NCBI GenBank assembly: GCA_024235915.1
Contig: JACKLO010000016.1
Location: 1 to 64,000 of the forward strand
From: Burkholderiaceae bacterium
GTDB lineage: Bacteria; Pseudomonadota; Gammaproteobacteria; Burkholderiales; Burkholderiaceae_C
Length of the DNA stretch: 64,000 bases
Direction: 5' to 3'
Positions 11,534 to 20,099 of the stretch are shown here, piece by piece; position 1 is the first letter of the stretch, and every line of letters starts with the position of its first letter. The position numbers and the translations under genes are program-made. The notes under the pieces are model-generated. The model was not told the DNA's origin. It worked only from the letters and a program-made list of their open reading frames with translations, and did not search any database.

Positions 11534-13915
11534 ATGACACCTCCACCCGTCCACCGCCTGCACGCCCTGCTTGAAGCCGCCGCCCACCGGCTCAAGCTGG
11601 CCGCGCGCGCGTCGGCCGAGCGCACGGTGGAAAGCCTGGGCCTGGCCGCCCTCGCCGCACACGGCGTCTTCCAGCGCGACGCCCTGCTGGGAGCCCAGTT
11701 CGAACTCAACCGCAAGTCGGCCATGTTCGCCCTGGCCTTCGGCGAATGCCTGGACGACAAACTGCGCCAGGACAGCGCACCGCGTCAGCGGGCAGCCGCC
11801 GAGACCGCCTGGGACGCACTGGGCCTGGTGGAGGACACGGAGGTCGAGCGCAAGATTTCGGCCGACCGTTTCGGCATGGAAGTGCAGCACGCCTGCGAGT
11901 GGGAACTGCGCGAACTGGAGGGCTACATCGGCTCCCTGCTCGGGCCGACGGTGGAACGCAATCCGCTGCGGCCGGAGACCGTGGGCCTGGCCCTGCTCAA
12001 GGGCATCGAGGCGGTCAGCGATCGCACCGATGTGCGCAGCCTGCTGCAAAGTGAACTCGGTCGCGTGCTGGCACTCGAGATGCGGGCCACCTACGCGGCC
12101 ATCGTGGCCGACCTGCGCAAGGCCGGCGTGCAGCCGGCCGGGCTCAGCGTGCGGGCGACGATCGACCGCAGCCGCCAGGCTTCGACCTACGACTCGCTTC
12201 GCGACGCTGGCGACAGCCTGCACGAGATGCTGCCCCCAGGCACTGCCGGAGCAGCGCGCAGCGCGTGGGCTCCCGCGGGCGCAAGTGGCTATCCGCCCAG
12301 CCGCCACGGCAGCAGCTTCGGCAGCGGCTATGGCCATGGTCGCAGCGGCAGCGGCGCCTCCACCCGGTCAGGCCGCCTCGGCGGCGCCAGCTTCGGCCAT
12401 GTGGCGCCGCAGATGATGTCGTTGATCCGACAGTTGGCCCACTCCGAACCGGCGTACGGCGGCACCAGCGGTATCGGTGGCTGGGCCGAGGACAGCGGTG
12501 GCGCCCTGCCGGCCAACCTGATCCATGCCCACCGCGACGAACTTCGACGCGCGGCGGGTGGTGGCCTGGATCACATGGTGATCGACGTCATCGGCACCCT
12601 GTTCGACCAGATCCTGGCCGACCCCAAGGTGCCGCCGCAGATGGCGCGCCAGATCGCACGCCTGCAGCTCCCGGTGCTGCGCGCCGCACTGGGTGATCCC
12701 AGCTTCTTCTCGTCGCGCAAACACCCGGTGCGTCGCTTCGTCAACCGCATCGCGTCGCTGGGCGCAGCGTTCGACGACTTCGACGACGCCTCTGCGCAAC
12801 GCTTCCTGACGCGCGTCAAAGCCCTGGTCAACGACATCGTCGAAGGTGACTTCGACCACATCGACGTCTATGAGCGGAAGCTCGGCGAGTTGGAGCAATT
12901 CGTTGCCGAGCAGGCCCAGGACGAAGTGCGCGCGCAGGGCGACGACCCCGCCGCCCTGCTGGGTGAGAAGGAAACCGCACTGCGGCTGGGTCAGCGTTAT
13001 GCCGAACAGTTGGCCGATGAGCTGAAGTCCCTGGTCGGCCACGACTTCGTGCGCAGCTTCCTGACCGACGTCTGGAGCCGAGTGCTGGTGCAGTCGGCCA
13101 TGAAGCATGGCGCCGACGGTGAACGCTTCCAGCGCCTGCGTGCGGTCGCCCGCGACCTCTACATGAGCGTGCAGCCCAAGGGCACGCCGCAGCAGCGCAA
13201 GGAGTTCCTGTCGACGCTGCCACGCCTGATGCAGGGGCTCAACGAGGGCATGGACCTGGTGGCCCTGCCTGAGCCGGCGCGCAAGGCCTTTTTCGGCCAG
13301 CTGCTGCCGGCGCACGCGGAATCGCTGAAGGCGCCCCAAACCCTGTCGACGCTGGACTGGAACCTGCTCGCCCGCCAGGTCGAAGGGGCCTTCCAGACCC
13401 CGCTGCCGAAGAAGGACGACCTGCCGCCCGTCACAGCCGGCCTGCCCGTGCTGGACGACGCCATCGACGAACCCCGCTTCACCGCCGAAGAGGCGCGGCG
13501 CATCGGCCTCGTCGACGAGAGCCGCATCGACTGGCATGCGGCCGTGGACATCGACCTCAGCGACGACGCGCCGGTCAGCGAGCAGGACGTCCGTATTGCC
13601 GGCCTGCCGGCGCCGGAACCGCTGGAGCCCACGCGCGGCAAGTCACTGGTCGAACATGTGGAGCTGGGCTACCCCTACCAGATGCACGTGGACGGTGACT
13701 GGCAGAAGGTCAAGCTCACGCACGTCAGCCCGGGACGCACCTTCTTCGTCTTCACCCACGGCAAGCGCCACAAGCAGACGATCTCGCTGACCCACCGCAT
13801 GTTGGCGAAGCTTTGCGAGAACCACCGCTTCAAGGCCTTCGAGAACGCCTACCTGTTGGAGCGCGCCACGGCGCGCGCGCGGCGGCAGCTGTCGGCGGTG
13901 GGCGCGGCCGCCTGA
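11534..13915 (+). CDS. DUF1631 family protein
   Basis: This is a 793-residue cytoplasmic protein of the DUF1631 family, known almost only from Proteobacteria and of unknown function. It is highly helical (residues 1-220), then has a low-complexity Gly/Ser/Ala stretch near 245-280. A long helical core follows (HMVIDVIGTLFDQILADPKVPPQMARQIARLQLPVLR and onward). The C-terminal ~100 residues form a beta-rich module (HVELGYPYQMHVDGDWQKVKLTHVSPGRTFFVFTHG) resembling a PilZ-like fold, so cyclic-di-GMP or surface-related signalling is conceivable but not shown. It follows mscL by 67 bp and converges on pdxA. Confidence 0.85.
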   Translation: MTPPPVHRLHALLEAAAHRLKLAARASAERTVESLGLAALAAHGVFQRDALLGAQFELNRKSAMFALAFGECLDDKLRQDSAPRQRAAAETAWDALGLVEDTEVERKISADRFGMEVQHACEWELRELEGYIGSLLGPTVERNPLRPETVGLALLKGIEAVSDRTDVRSLLQSELGRVLALEMRATYAAIVADLRKAGVQPAGLSVRATIDRSRQASTYDSLRDAGDSLHEMLPPGTAGAARSAWAPAGASGYPPSRHGSSFGSGYGHGRSGSGASTRSGRLGGASFGHVAPQMMSLIRQLAHSEPAYGGTSGIGGWAEDSGGALPANLIHAHRDELRRAAGGGLDHMVIDVIGTLFDQILADPKVPPQMARQIARLQLPVLRAALGDPSFFSSRKHPVRRFVNRIASLGAAFDDFDDASAQRFLTRVKALVNDIVEGDFDHIDVYERKLGELEQFVAEQAQDEVRAQGDDPAALLGEKETALRLGQRYAEQLADELKSLVGHDFVRSFLTDVWSRVLVQSAMKHGADGERFQRLRAVARDLYMSVQPKGTPQQRKEFLSTLPRLMQGLNEGMDLVALPEPARKAFFGQLLPAHAESLKAPQTLSTLDWNLLARQVEGAFQTPLPKKDDLPPVTAGLPVLDDAIDEPRFTAEEARRIGLVDESRIDWHAAVDIDLSDDAPVSEQDVRIAGLPAPEPLEPTRGKSLVEHVELGYPYQMHVDGDWQKVKLTHVSPGRTFFVFTHGKRHKQTISLTHRMLAKLCENHRFKAFENAYLLERATARARRQLSAVGAAA

Positions 13916-13937
13916 AGGCTCGACCCTGAACGCCTGA

Positions 13938-14936
13938 TCAGCCGGCCAGCGTGCGGGCCATGCGCAGCGCGGCCATCAGGCTCGAAGGATCTGCCTTCCC
14001 CTGGCCCGCAATGTCGAACGCCGTACCGTGGTCCGGGCTGGTGCGCACGAAGGGCAGGCCCAAGGTCACATTGACGCCCTCTTCCACACCCAGGTACTTC
14101 ACCGGGATCAGGCCGTGGTCGTGCGTCATCGCCACCACCAGGTCGAAAGCGCCCCGCCGGGCGCGCATGAACACCGTGTCAGGTGGGTGCGGGCCGCTGG
14201 CATCGATGCCTTCACGGCGCGCCGCCTGCACCGCCGGGCCGATGAAGCGGATCTCTTCGTCACCAAACAGTCCCCCTTCGCCCGCGTGCGGATTCAGGCC
14301 GGCCACGGCGATGCGCGGCGACGCCATGCCCCAGCGTTTGGCGGCCGCATTGGCGATGCGAACCGTCTCCAGCACCGTGTCGAAATCCAGTGCGGCGATC
14401 GCCTCCCGCAAGGCCACATGGATGGTGGCCAGCACCACCCGCAGCTCCGGGTTGGCCAGCATCATGCGCACTGGCACTGGCGGCTGATCCGGCGGTGTCG
14501 CCAGCGCCTGCAGCATCTCGGTGTGACCGGGGTACGGCACACCGGCCGCCGACAACGCCTCCTTGTGCAGCGGCGCGGTCACGATGGCGCGGCCCTGGCC
14601 CGCCTGCAGCACCGCGACGGCGGCCTCGATGCAGCGCGCCGCCGCCGCGCCGGCCACGGCACTCACCTGGCCCCACGGCAGGGCGGACAGGCCTGTCGGC
14701 AGGCCGGAAGGCTGCCAGACGCGCAGCGCGCCGGGCGGCGCGATATCGACCGGGGCCTCCAGCACAGCGACGGGCTGGCCGCAAGGCCGCAGCCCGTTGG
14801 CCCGACGCAGCACCGCCGGATCGCCCACCACCACGGCATCCCGCAGTTCGCCTGCGGCGGCCGCGGCCATGACGATCTCCGGGCCGATCCCCACCGGGTC
14901 GCCCATCGTGACCAGCAGCGGCAATGTCGTCGTCAT
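13938..14936 (-). CDS. pdxA: 4-hydroxythreonine-4-phosphate dehydrogenase
   Basis: PdxA oxidises 4-phosphohydroxy-threonine for pyridoxal phosphate synthesis. The start ATG 14936 gives 332 residues, the normal length. Family signatures are PLLVTMGDPVGIGPEIV at the N terminus, TAPLHKEAL, GHTEML, GLNPHAGEGGLFGDEE (metal/substrate loop) and FVRTSPDHGTAFDIAGQG at the end. Its start overlaps the stop of the Nif3-like gene (ATGA), so the two are translationally coupled. Confidence 0.95.
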   Translation of the reverse strand: MTTTLPLLVTMGDPVGIGPEIVMAAAAAGELRDAVVVGDPAVLRRANGLRPCGQPVAVLEAPVDIAPPGALRVWQPSGLPTGLSALPWGQVSAVAGAAAARCIEAAVAVLQAGQGRAIVTAPLHKEALSAAGVPYPGHTEMLQALATPPDQPPVPVRMMLANPELRVVLATIHVALREAIAALDFDTVLETVRIANAAAKRWGMASPRIAVAGLNPHAGEGGLFGDEEIRFIGPAVQAARREGIDASGPHPPDTVFMRARRGAFDLVVAMTHDHGLIPVKYLGVEEGVNVTLGLPFVRTSPDHGTAFDIAGQGKADPSSLMAALRMARTLAG

Positions 14937-15679
14937 GCCGGGTTGTCCACCTCGATGAACTGGTGCGTCAGCCCCAGCTGCGCTGCGACATGGGCGCCCA
15001 CGGCCGGTGCACCGTAGCGCTCGGTGGCGTGGTGGCCGCAAGCCAGGAAGGCCACCCCAGTCTCGCGTGCCAGATGCGCCTGCGGTTCGGAGATCTCGCC
15101 GGTGAGAAAGGCGTCCGCACCGGCCGCGATGGCGGCCTCGAAGTAGCCCTGCGCGCCACCGGTGCACCAGGCCACGCGCCGCAACGGCCGGCCATCACCC
15201 GCGACGACCAAGGGTGCGCGCTGCAGCGCGCTGCCGACGCGGGCCGACAGCGACTCCAGCGTGGTGTCGACGGCGGGTGCGGCGAAACCCAGGTTCTGCT
15301 CGCCGAATCGGGTGTCGGCCCGCAGCCCCAGCCGCAGGCCGAGCTGAGCGTTGTTGCCCAGGTCAGCGTGGGCATCCAGCGGCAGGTGGTAGGCGAACAG
15401 ATTGAGCTCGTGCGTCATCAGGCGTGCCACGCGCTGGCGCAGCCAGCCCGTCAGCCGCCCGTCCTGTCCACGCCAGAAGAGCCCGTGGTGGACCAGGACC
15501 GCATCGGCACCGGCAGCAATCGCCGCTTCGATCAGCGCCAGGCTGGCGGTGACGCCGCTGACGAGATGCCGCACCTCGGCGCGACCCTCGACCTGCAGAC
15601 CGTTCGGCCCATAATCCTTGAACGCGGCGGGCTGCAGCAGCCCGTCCAGCGTGGCTTCCAGTGTGGCGCGATCCACCAT
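14933..15679 (-). CDS. Nif3-like dinuclear metal centre hexameric protein
   Basis: The protein of 248 residues belongs to the Nif3/YbgI family (GTP cyclohydrolase I type 2-like), toroidal proteins with a two-metal site of uncertain role. Visible signatures are KDYGPNGLQVEG, VLVHHGLFW (metal His pair), NLFAYHLPLDAH, FLTGEISEPQ and GHHATERYG. The start ATG 15679 is preferred; the longer frame overlaps the divergent protease gene. The two start codons are only 19 bp apart. Confidence 0.92.
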   Translation of the reverse strand: MVDRATLEATLDGLLQPAAFKDYGPNGLQVEGRAEVRHLVSGVTASLALIEAAIAAGADAVLVHHGLFWRGQDGRLTGWLRQRVARLMTHELNLFAYHLPLDAHADLGNNAQLGLRLGLRADTRFGEQNLGFAAPAVDTTLESLSARVGSALQRAPLVVAGDGRPLRRVAWCTGGAQGYFEAAIAAGADAFLTGEISEPQAHLARETGVAFLACGHHATERYGAPAVGAHVAAQLGLTHQFIEVDNPA

Positions 15680-15698
15680 CGGCGCCGTCCTTTCCCGA

Positions 15699-16853
15699 AT
15701 GCGCAAGACCTGGCTTCTATTCTCGCAGGCGGTCACAGTGACGGTGGCTGCCTTGTTCGTGCTGGCCACGCTCAAGCCGCAGTGGCTGGGGGCCGGCAGT
15801 GCGGTGCTGCCGCGGCCCACGCTGACCGTGGTGGCCACGGACACGTCGCCCCCCGACACCAGCGCTTCCGCGCCAGGCGGCGGCTACAGCGCCGCGGCAC
15901 GTGCGGCGTCGCCCGCCGTCGTCAGCATCGTCGCCAGCCAGGCGGCAGCCCCTGCGCAGGACGAAGATCCGCATTGGCGCTTCTTCTTCGGCCCGAACCG
16001 GCCGCGCAGCGGGCTGGGTTCTGGGGTGATCGTCGCGCCGGAAGGCTACCTGCTGACCAACCACCACGTGGTGGCGGGTGCGAGTGCGATCGAGGTGCAG
16101 CTGGCCGACGGCCGGCGAGCCGCAGCCACCCTGGTGGGCAGCGACCCCGAGACCGACCTCGCCGTGCTGAAGGTGGCGCTCGAACGCCTGCCGGCGGTGA
16201 CGCTGGGCGATTCGGCGGCACTGCAGGTGGGTGACGTGGTGCTGGCCATCGGCAACCCCTTTGGCGTGGGACAGACTGTGACGGCTGGCATCGTCAGCGC
16301 GCTCGGCCGCACGCGGCTGGGGCTGTCCACCTATGAAAACTTCATCCAGACCGATGCCGCCATCAACCCCGGCAACTCCGGTGGCGCCCTGGTGGACGCG
16401 CAGGGCCGGCTGGTGGGCATCAACACCGCGATCTTCACGCGGCAGGAAGGCGGTGGCAGTCTGGGCATCGGCTTCGCGATCCCGGTAGACACCGCGCGCA
16501 GCGTCCTCGAAGCCCTGCTGCGCGATGGGTCGGTGCAGCGCGGCTGGCTTGGTGTGGAGCCGCAGAACCTGAACCCGGAGATCGTCGAGGCCTTTGCGCT
16601 GCCGGTCACCCAGGGCGCGCTGGTGGCGGGCGTGCTGCGCAACGGTCCGGCCGCCAAGGCGGGCCTGAAGCCGGGCGACGTGATCACGCAGGTTGCCGGG
16701 CAAGCTGTCCGCGACGCGGCGCAACTGCTGGACGCCGTCGCCGCGCTGCGGCCCGGTGAACCTGCCGCGCTGACGGTTCAGCGCGGCGCGGAGTCCATGG
16801 CCGTCGAGGTGGTGCCCGGTCAGCGCCCCGCGCCAAGGCCGGCGGCGCGCTGA
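15699..16853 (+). CDS. HtrA-type (S1C) periplasmic serine protease with one PDZ domain
   Basis: The 384-residue protein has an N-terminal membrane anchor or signal (residues 4-27), a trypsin-like domain with His in LTNHHVV, Asp in ETDLAVLK and Ser in GNSGGALV, and a single C-terminal PDZ domain (GALVAGVLRNGPAAKAGLKPGDVITQVAG). One PDZ plus a membrane anchor resembles DegS/AlgW, the proteases that cleave anti-sigma factors in envelope stress, more than two-PDZ DegP. ATG 15699 was chosen because it opens directly into the hydrophobic segment. It is convergent with tatC. Confidence 0.93.
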   Translation: MRKTWLLFSQAVTVTVAALFVLATLKPQWLGAGSAVLPRPTLTVVATDTSPPDTSASAPGGGYSAAARAASPAVVSIVASQAAAPAQDEDPHWRFFFGPNRPRSGLGSGVIVAPEGYLLTNHHVVAGASAIEVQLADGRRAAATLVGSDPETDLAVLKVALERLPAVTLGDSAALQVGDVVLAIGNPFGVGQTVTAGIVSALGRTRLGLSTYENFIQTDAAINPGNSGGALVDAQGRLVGINTAIFTRQEGGGSLGIGFAIPVDTARSVLEALLRDGSVQRGWLGVEPQNLNPEIVEAFALPVTQGALVAGVLRNGPAAKAGLKPGDVITQVAGQAVRDAAQLLDAVAALRPGEPAALTVQRGAESMAVEVVPGQRPAPRPAAR

Positions 16854-16876
16854 TGGGCTGACGCGCCGGCCGCCGA

Positions 16877-17656
16877 TCAGGCGTCGGCGGCTTCTTCCGG
16901 CGCCTTCGTGTGCTTGACGAACAGGCGCGCCGCGATGATGCCGCCCTCGTAGAGCAGACACATCGGAACGGCCAGCGAAAGCTGCGAGATCACATCGGGC
17001 GGCGTGACCACGGCGGCGACGATGAAGGCGCCGACGATGAAATAGCCGCGCGCCTTCTTCAATTGTTCGATGCTGACCACGCCGATGCGCACCAGCACGA
17101 TCACGGCGATCGGCACCTCGAAGGCGATGCCGAAGACCAGGAACAGCGTCAGCACGAAGCCGAAGTATTCCTCGACGTCAGGCGCGGCCGTGATGCTCGC
17201 CGGCGCCACCGCCTGGATGAAGCTGGCCAGCCCCGGGATCACGATGAAGTAGACGAAGGCCACGCCGACGAGGAACAGGATGGTGCTGGAGATCACCAGC
17301 GGCAGCACCATCTTCTTCTCGTGCGAATACAGGCCAGGCGCCACGAAGGCCCAGACCTGGTAGAGCACGACAGGCAGCGCGATCAGGAACGCGCCCATCA
17401 GTGTGATCTTCAGCGGCACCAGGAACGGCGTGATCACGCTGGTGGCGATCAGCGTGGCGCCCTGCGGCAGATGCTTGGCCAGCGGCGCGGCCAGCAGGTC
17501 GTAGAGCGCACCGGCGCCAGGCCAGAGCATCAGCGCCCCGAAGGCGATGCCCACGGCGATCAGCGCCCGGATCATCCGGTCGCGCAGTTCGATCAGGTGG
17601 GAGACGAACGGCGCCTCGGTGCCGGCCAGTTCGTCGTCCTTGTCAGAGGTGCTCAT
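16877..17656 (-). CDS. tatC: Sec-independent translocase subunit TatC
   Basis: TatC is the twin-arginine signal receptor. The 259-residue protein has six membrane helices, an N-terminal cytosolic SHLIELRDRMIRAL segment and the conserved YQVWAFVAPGLYSHEKK loop. FGIAFEVPIAVIVLVRIGVVS includes the conserved Glu. It is downstream of tatB by 66 bp. Tat substrates in this window include the Rieske protein and the multicopper oxidase. Confidence 0.97.
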   Translation of the reverse strand: MSTSDKDDELAGTEAPFVSHLIELRDRMIRALIAVGIAFGALMLWPGAGALYDLLAAPLAKHLPQGATLIATSVITPFLVPLKITLMGAFLIALPVVLYQVWAFVAPGLYSHEKKMVLPLVISSTILFLVGVAFVYFIVIPGLASFIQAVAPASITAAPDVEEYFGFVLTLFLVFGIAFEVPIAVIVLVRIGVVSIEQLKKARGYFIVGAFIVAAVVTPPDVISQLSLAVPMCLLYEGGIIAARLFVKHTKAPEEAADA

Positions 17657-17692
17657 CCGTTCAGCGGCCTGTGGCCGTCCCGGCGCCGAAAC

Positions 17693-17726
17693 GCGTCAAA
17701 GAGGGGCGTCAAAAAAGGGGCGTCAT
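17693..17726. repeat. Short GCGTCA tandem repeats between tatB and tatC
   Basis: GCGTCA occurs at 17693, 17706 and 17720, with purine-rich spacers (AAGAGGG, AAAAAGGG). On the coding strand this reads as three TGACGC blocks separated by CCCCTTTT-like tracts; the first block contains the tatB stop codon. It may reflect replication slippage and has no evident function. Confidence 0.55.
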
Positions 17727-18217
17727 CGCAGGCCCGGCGGGCGAAAGCGCGCCACGCGCGCCGCGCCGGACTGCGCCTTGGTGCGCACGCCGTTGCGTTG
17801 CTTGTACCACTGCGGCGTGGCGCCCCGCTTGAGGCGCCAGTTCTTGCGCGGCGGCTTGTAGGCCGGCGGCGGGCGGATGGTGTCGTAGGCGGTCGACGCC
17901 GACGACACACCATCGGAACTCAGCCCCGACGTCGCCTCTCGCCAGTCGCTCTCGAAGCTCTGGCTGGCGTCGCGCACGTTCTGTTCGACACTGTTCTGCA
18001 CGTCGCGCGCGGCGTCCTCGAACTGCGTCTTCATCTTCTTGAGCTCATCGAGCTCGATCGACCGGTTGACCTCGGCCTTGACGTCGGCCACGTAGCGCTG
18101 CGCCTTGCCGAACAGGTGGCCCACGGTGCGGGCCACCTTGGGCAGCTTCTCCGGGCCGATGACGATCAACGCCACCGCCCCGATGAGGGCCAGCTTGTCG
18201 AAGCCGAAGTCGATCAT
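17723..18217 (-). CDS. tatB: Sec-independent translocase subunit TatB
   Basis: The 164-residue TatB starts MIDFGFDKLALIGAVALIVIGPEKLP, with the membrane helix and the conserved Glu-Lys/Pro hinge, followed by an amphipathic helix (KVARTVGHLFGKAQRYVADVKAEV). The variable C-terminal half is basic and proline-rich. TatB works with TatC in recognising twin-arginine signals. It is 22 bp after tatA. Confidence 0.96.
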   Translation of the reverse strand: MIDFGFDKLALIGAVALIVIGPEKLPKVARTVGHLFGKAQRYVADVKAEVNRSIELDELKKMKTQFEDAARDVQNSVEQNVRDASQSFESDWREATSGLSSDGVSSASTAYDTIRPPPAYKPPRKNWRLKRGATPQWYKQRNGVRTKAQSGAARVARFRPPGLR

Positions 18218-18239
18218 GCGCGCGCTGCAGGCCGGAGGC

Positions 18240-18482
18240 TCAGGACTTGGTCTTGGCCTCGACGTCCACCGTGTCGGCTTCGCGCTTGGCAGCCGTCACC
18301 TGGGCTGCCGGGCCGCTGGCGGCCTGCTCGTCGGCCACGTCGTTCGCGCCCTTGACCCCGTCCTTGAAGCCCTTGACGGCGGAACCCAGGTCGGACCCGA
18401 TGTTCTTCAGCTTCTTCGTGCCGAAGATCAACACCACGACCAGCAGCACGATCAGCCAGTGCCAGATGCTGAAGGAACCCAT
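18240..18482 (-). CDS. tatA: Sec-independent translocase subunit TatA
   Basis: TatA is the pore-forming subunit: 80 residues with helix SIWHWLIVLLVVVLIFGTKKL, the FGTKKL hinge and amphipathic helix NIGSDLGSAVKGFKDGVKG. The acidic/alanine tail is typical. A Shine-Dalgarno (AGGAG) lies upstream. The order hisI-hisE-hinT-tatA-tatB-tatC indicates co-transcription with the histidine genes. Confidence 0.96.
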   Translation of the reverse strand: MGSFSIWHWLIVLLVVVLIFGTKKLKNIGSDLGSAVKGFKDGVKGANDVADEQAASGPAAQVTAAKREADTVDVEAKTKS

Positions 18483-18546
18483 GACTATCTCCTAAAGGAA
18501 TCCAGAATTCTACGGGGCCGGCCCAGGCCGGCCACGGGACGGGGGA

Positions 18547-18900
18547 TCAGCCCTTCTTCCAGGGCCGCGGGCCGCCCATCACGTGCATGTGCAGGTGGTA
18601 GACCTCCTGCCCGCCGTTGGGCCCGGTGTTGACGATGGTGCGGAAGCCATCGTCCACGCCCAGCTCGCGCATCAGCCGCGGCGCCAGGGCCATCATGCGG
18701 CCCAGCAGTGCATCGTCGCCCGGCTGGGCGTCGTACAACGTGGCGATGTGCGCCTTGGGAATGATCAGCACATGCACCGGCGCCCAGGGGTTGATGTCGT
18801 GGAAGCCCAGGAGTTCCTCATCCTCGTAGGCCTTCTTCGACGGGATCTGCCCGGCGACGATCTTGCAGAAGATGCAGTTCGGGTCGTGGCGATTCGTCAT
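18547..18900 (-). CDS. hinT: HIT-family purine nucleoside phosphoramidase (HinT-like)
   Basis: A 117-residue histidine-triad hydrolase that cleaves AMP-lysine and related phosphoramidates. The zinc cysteines appear in CIFCKI, and the triad is YHLHMHVMGG near the C terminus. Its start overlaps the hisE stop (ATGA). HinT commonly sits between hisE and tatA in Betaproteobacteria. Confidence 0.95.
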   Translation of the reverse strand: MTNRHDPNCIFCKIVAGQIPSKKAYEDEELLGFHDINPWAPVHVLIIPKAHIATLYDAQPGDDALLGRMMALAPRLMRELGVDDGFRTIVNTGPNGGQEVYHLHMHVMGGPRPWKKG

Positions 18901-19256
18901 GCTTCACCTCGTTCGCGGGCCTGCGCCTTGCGCGCGGCAAACTCCTCCAGGCCCGACAGGCCCTCGCGCCGCCGCAGTTCGGCCAGCACGTCGGCCGGCT
19001 TCAGGCCGTGGGCGGCCAGCACCACCATCGTGTGGAACCAGAGGTCGGCCACCTCACCCACCAGCTTGTCGGCGCCGCCACCGTGCGGCACGTCCTTGGC
19101 GGCCATCACGACCTCGGTGGCCTCTTCGCCCACCTTCTTCAGCATGGCGTCGGCGCCCTTGTGGAACAGGCGCGCGACGTAGCTCTTGTCGGGGTCGCCG
19201 CCACGGCGGGACTCGATCACGTCCGCCAGGCGGGCCAGGGTGTCGTCGGCGTTCAC
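18897..19256 (-). CDS. hisE: Phosphoribosyl-ATP pyrophosphatase
   Basis: HisE removes pyrophosphate from phosphoribosyl-ATP in the second step of histidine synthesis. The 119-residue protein has the MazG-like signature: helix LARLADVIESRRGGDPDKSYVARLF, then KVGEEATEVVMAAK (metal-binding Glu residues) and GEVADLWFHTMVVLA. The start is GTG 19256, overlapping the hisI stop as GTGA, so translation is coupled to hisI. Confidence 0.96.
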   Translation of the reverse strand: MNADDTLARLADVIESRRGGDPDKSYVARLFHKGADAMLKKVGEEATEVVMAAKDVPHGGGADKLVGEVADLWFHTMVVLAAHGLKPADVLAELRRREGLSGLEEFAARKAQARERGEA

Positions 19257-19645
19257 TTGTAGATGCTCTCCGGGTCCTTCAGGACCGGGTCGACGGCCTG
19301 CCAGCCGCCATTGTCCCAGACGCGGAAGAAGCAGCTGTGACGCCCGGTGTGGCAGGCGATGCCGGGTTCGTGACCGCGCTGCGTCACCTTCAGCAGCACC
19401 ACGTCAGCGTCGCAGTCCAGGCGGATCTCGTGCACCTGCTGCACATGGCCGGATTCCTCGCCCTTGTGCCACAGGCGGCCACGCGAGCGGCTGAAGTACA
19501 CGGCCTCGCCACGGCGTGCCGTTTCTGCCAGGGCTTCGCGGTTCATCCAGGCCACCATCAGCACGTCGTTGCTGCCCTGTTCCTGGGCGATGGCCGGCAC
19601 CAGGCCGTTGGCATCCCAGTGGATGCTGTCGAGCAATGTGTCCAT
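19253..19645 (-). CDS. hisI: Phosphoribosyl-AMP cyclohydrolase
   Basis: HisI opens the adenine ring of phosphoribosyl-AMP (third step of histidine synthesis). The 130-residue protein shows GLVPAIAQEQGSNDVLMVAWMNREAL, SRSRGRLWHKGEESGH, DCDADVVLL (metal Asp residues) and PGIACHTGRHSCFF (zinc cysteines). hisF, which normally lies directly upstream in Burkholderiales, is absent; a Nudix gene stops 34 bp upstream instead. Confidence 0.96.
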   Translation of the reverse strand: MDTLLDSIHWDANGLVPAIAQEQGSNDVLMVAWMNREALAETARRGEAVYFSRSRGRLWHKGEESGHVQQVHEIRLDCDADVVLLKVTQRGHEPGIACHTGRHSCFFRVWDNGGWQAVDPVLKDPESIYK

Positions 19646-19679
19646 GCGGGCAGTCTAGTTCGCGACGCGTGTGGTCAGG

Positions 19680-20099
19680 TCAATGCGTGGCGCCGACGAA
19701 GCCGCGCTCCGCCGCCAGCCAGTCCAGCACCGGCACCGTGCCCGGCAGCACCGGCCCCACCTGCACCGGCAGCTGCTGCCAGGCCATCTGCTGTTGCTCG
19801 CGCATCTCGAAGGCGCCCTGCCACTGCCGCACCTTGCAGAAGTGCAGGCGCACGCGGGCGTGCGGGTAGTCGACGATCTCGACCTTCCAGGGCTGTGCGT
19901 CGCCGATCGTGATGCCGAGTTCCTCCACCAATTCACGCCGCAGCGCCTGCTCGACCGACTCGCCAGTTTCCAGCTTGCCGCCCGGAAACTCCCAGTGACC
20001 GGCGTAGACCTTGCCCTCGGGGCGGGACGTGAGCAGGAAGCGCCCGTCGGCGTCGATCAGCACGCCCACCGCCACGTCCACCGGCGTGCGCTCAGACAT
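19680..20099 (-). CDS. MutT-like Nudix hydrolase
   Basis: The 139-residue protein carries an intact Nudix box (GGKLETGESVEQALRRELVEELG; Gx5Ex7REUxEExGU) after GHWEFP, close to MutT, which removes 8-oxo-dGTP. The start ATG 20099 overlaps the DUF815 gene stop by eight bases, so translation is coupled. DUF815-mutT is a frequent betaproteobacterial pair. Substrate specificity cannot be fixed from sequence. Confidence 0.9.
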   Translation of the reverse strand: MSERTPVDVAVGVLIDADGRFLLTSRPEGKVYAGHWEFPGGKLETGESVEQALRRELVEELGITIGDAQPWKVEIVDYPHARVRLHFCKVRQWQGAFEMREQQQMAWQQLPVQVGPVLPGTVPVLDWLAAERGFVGATH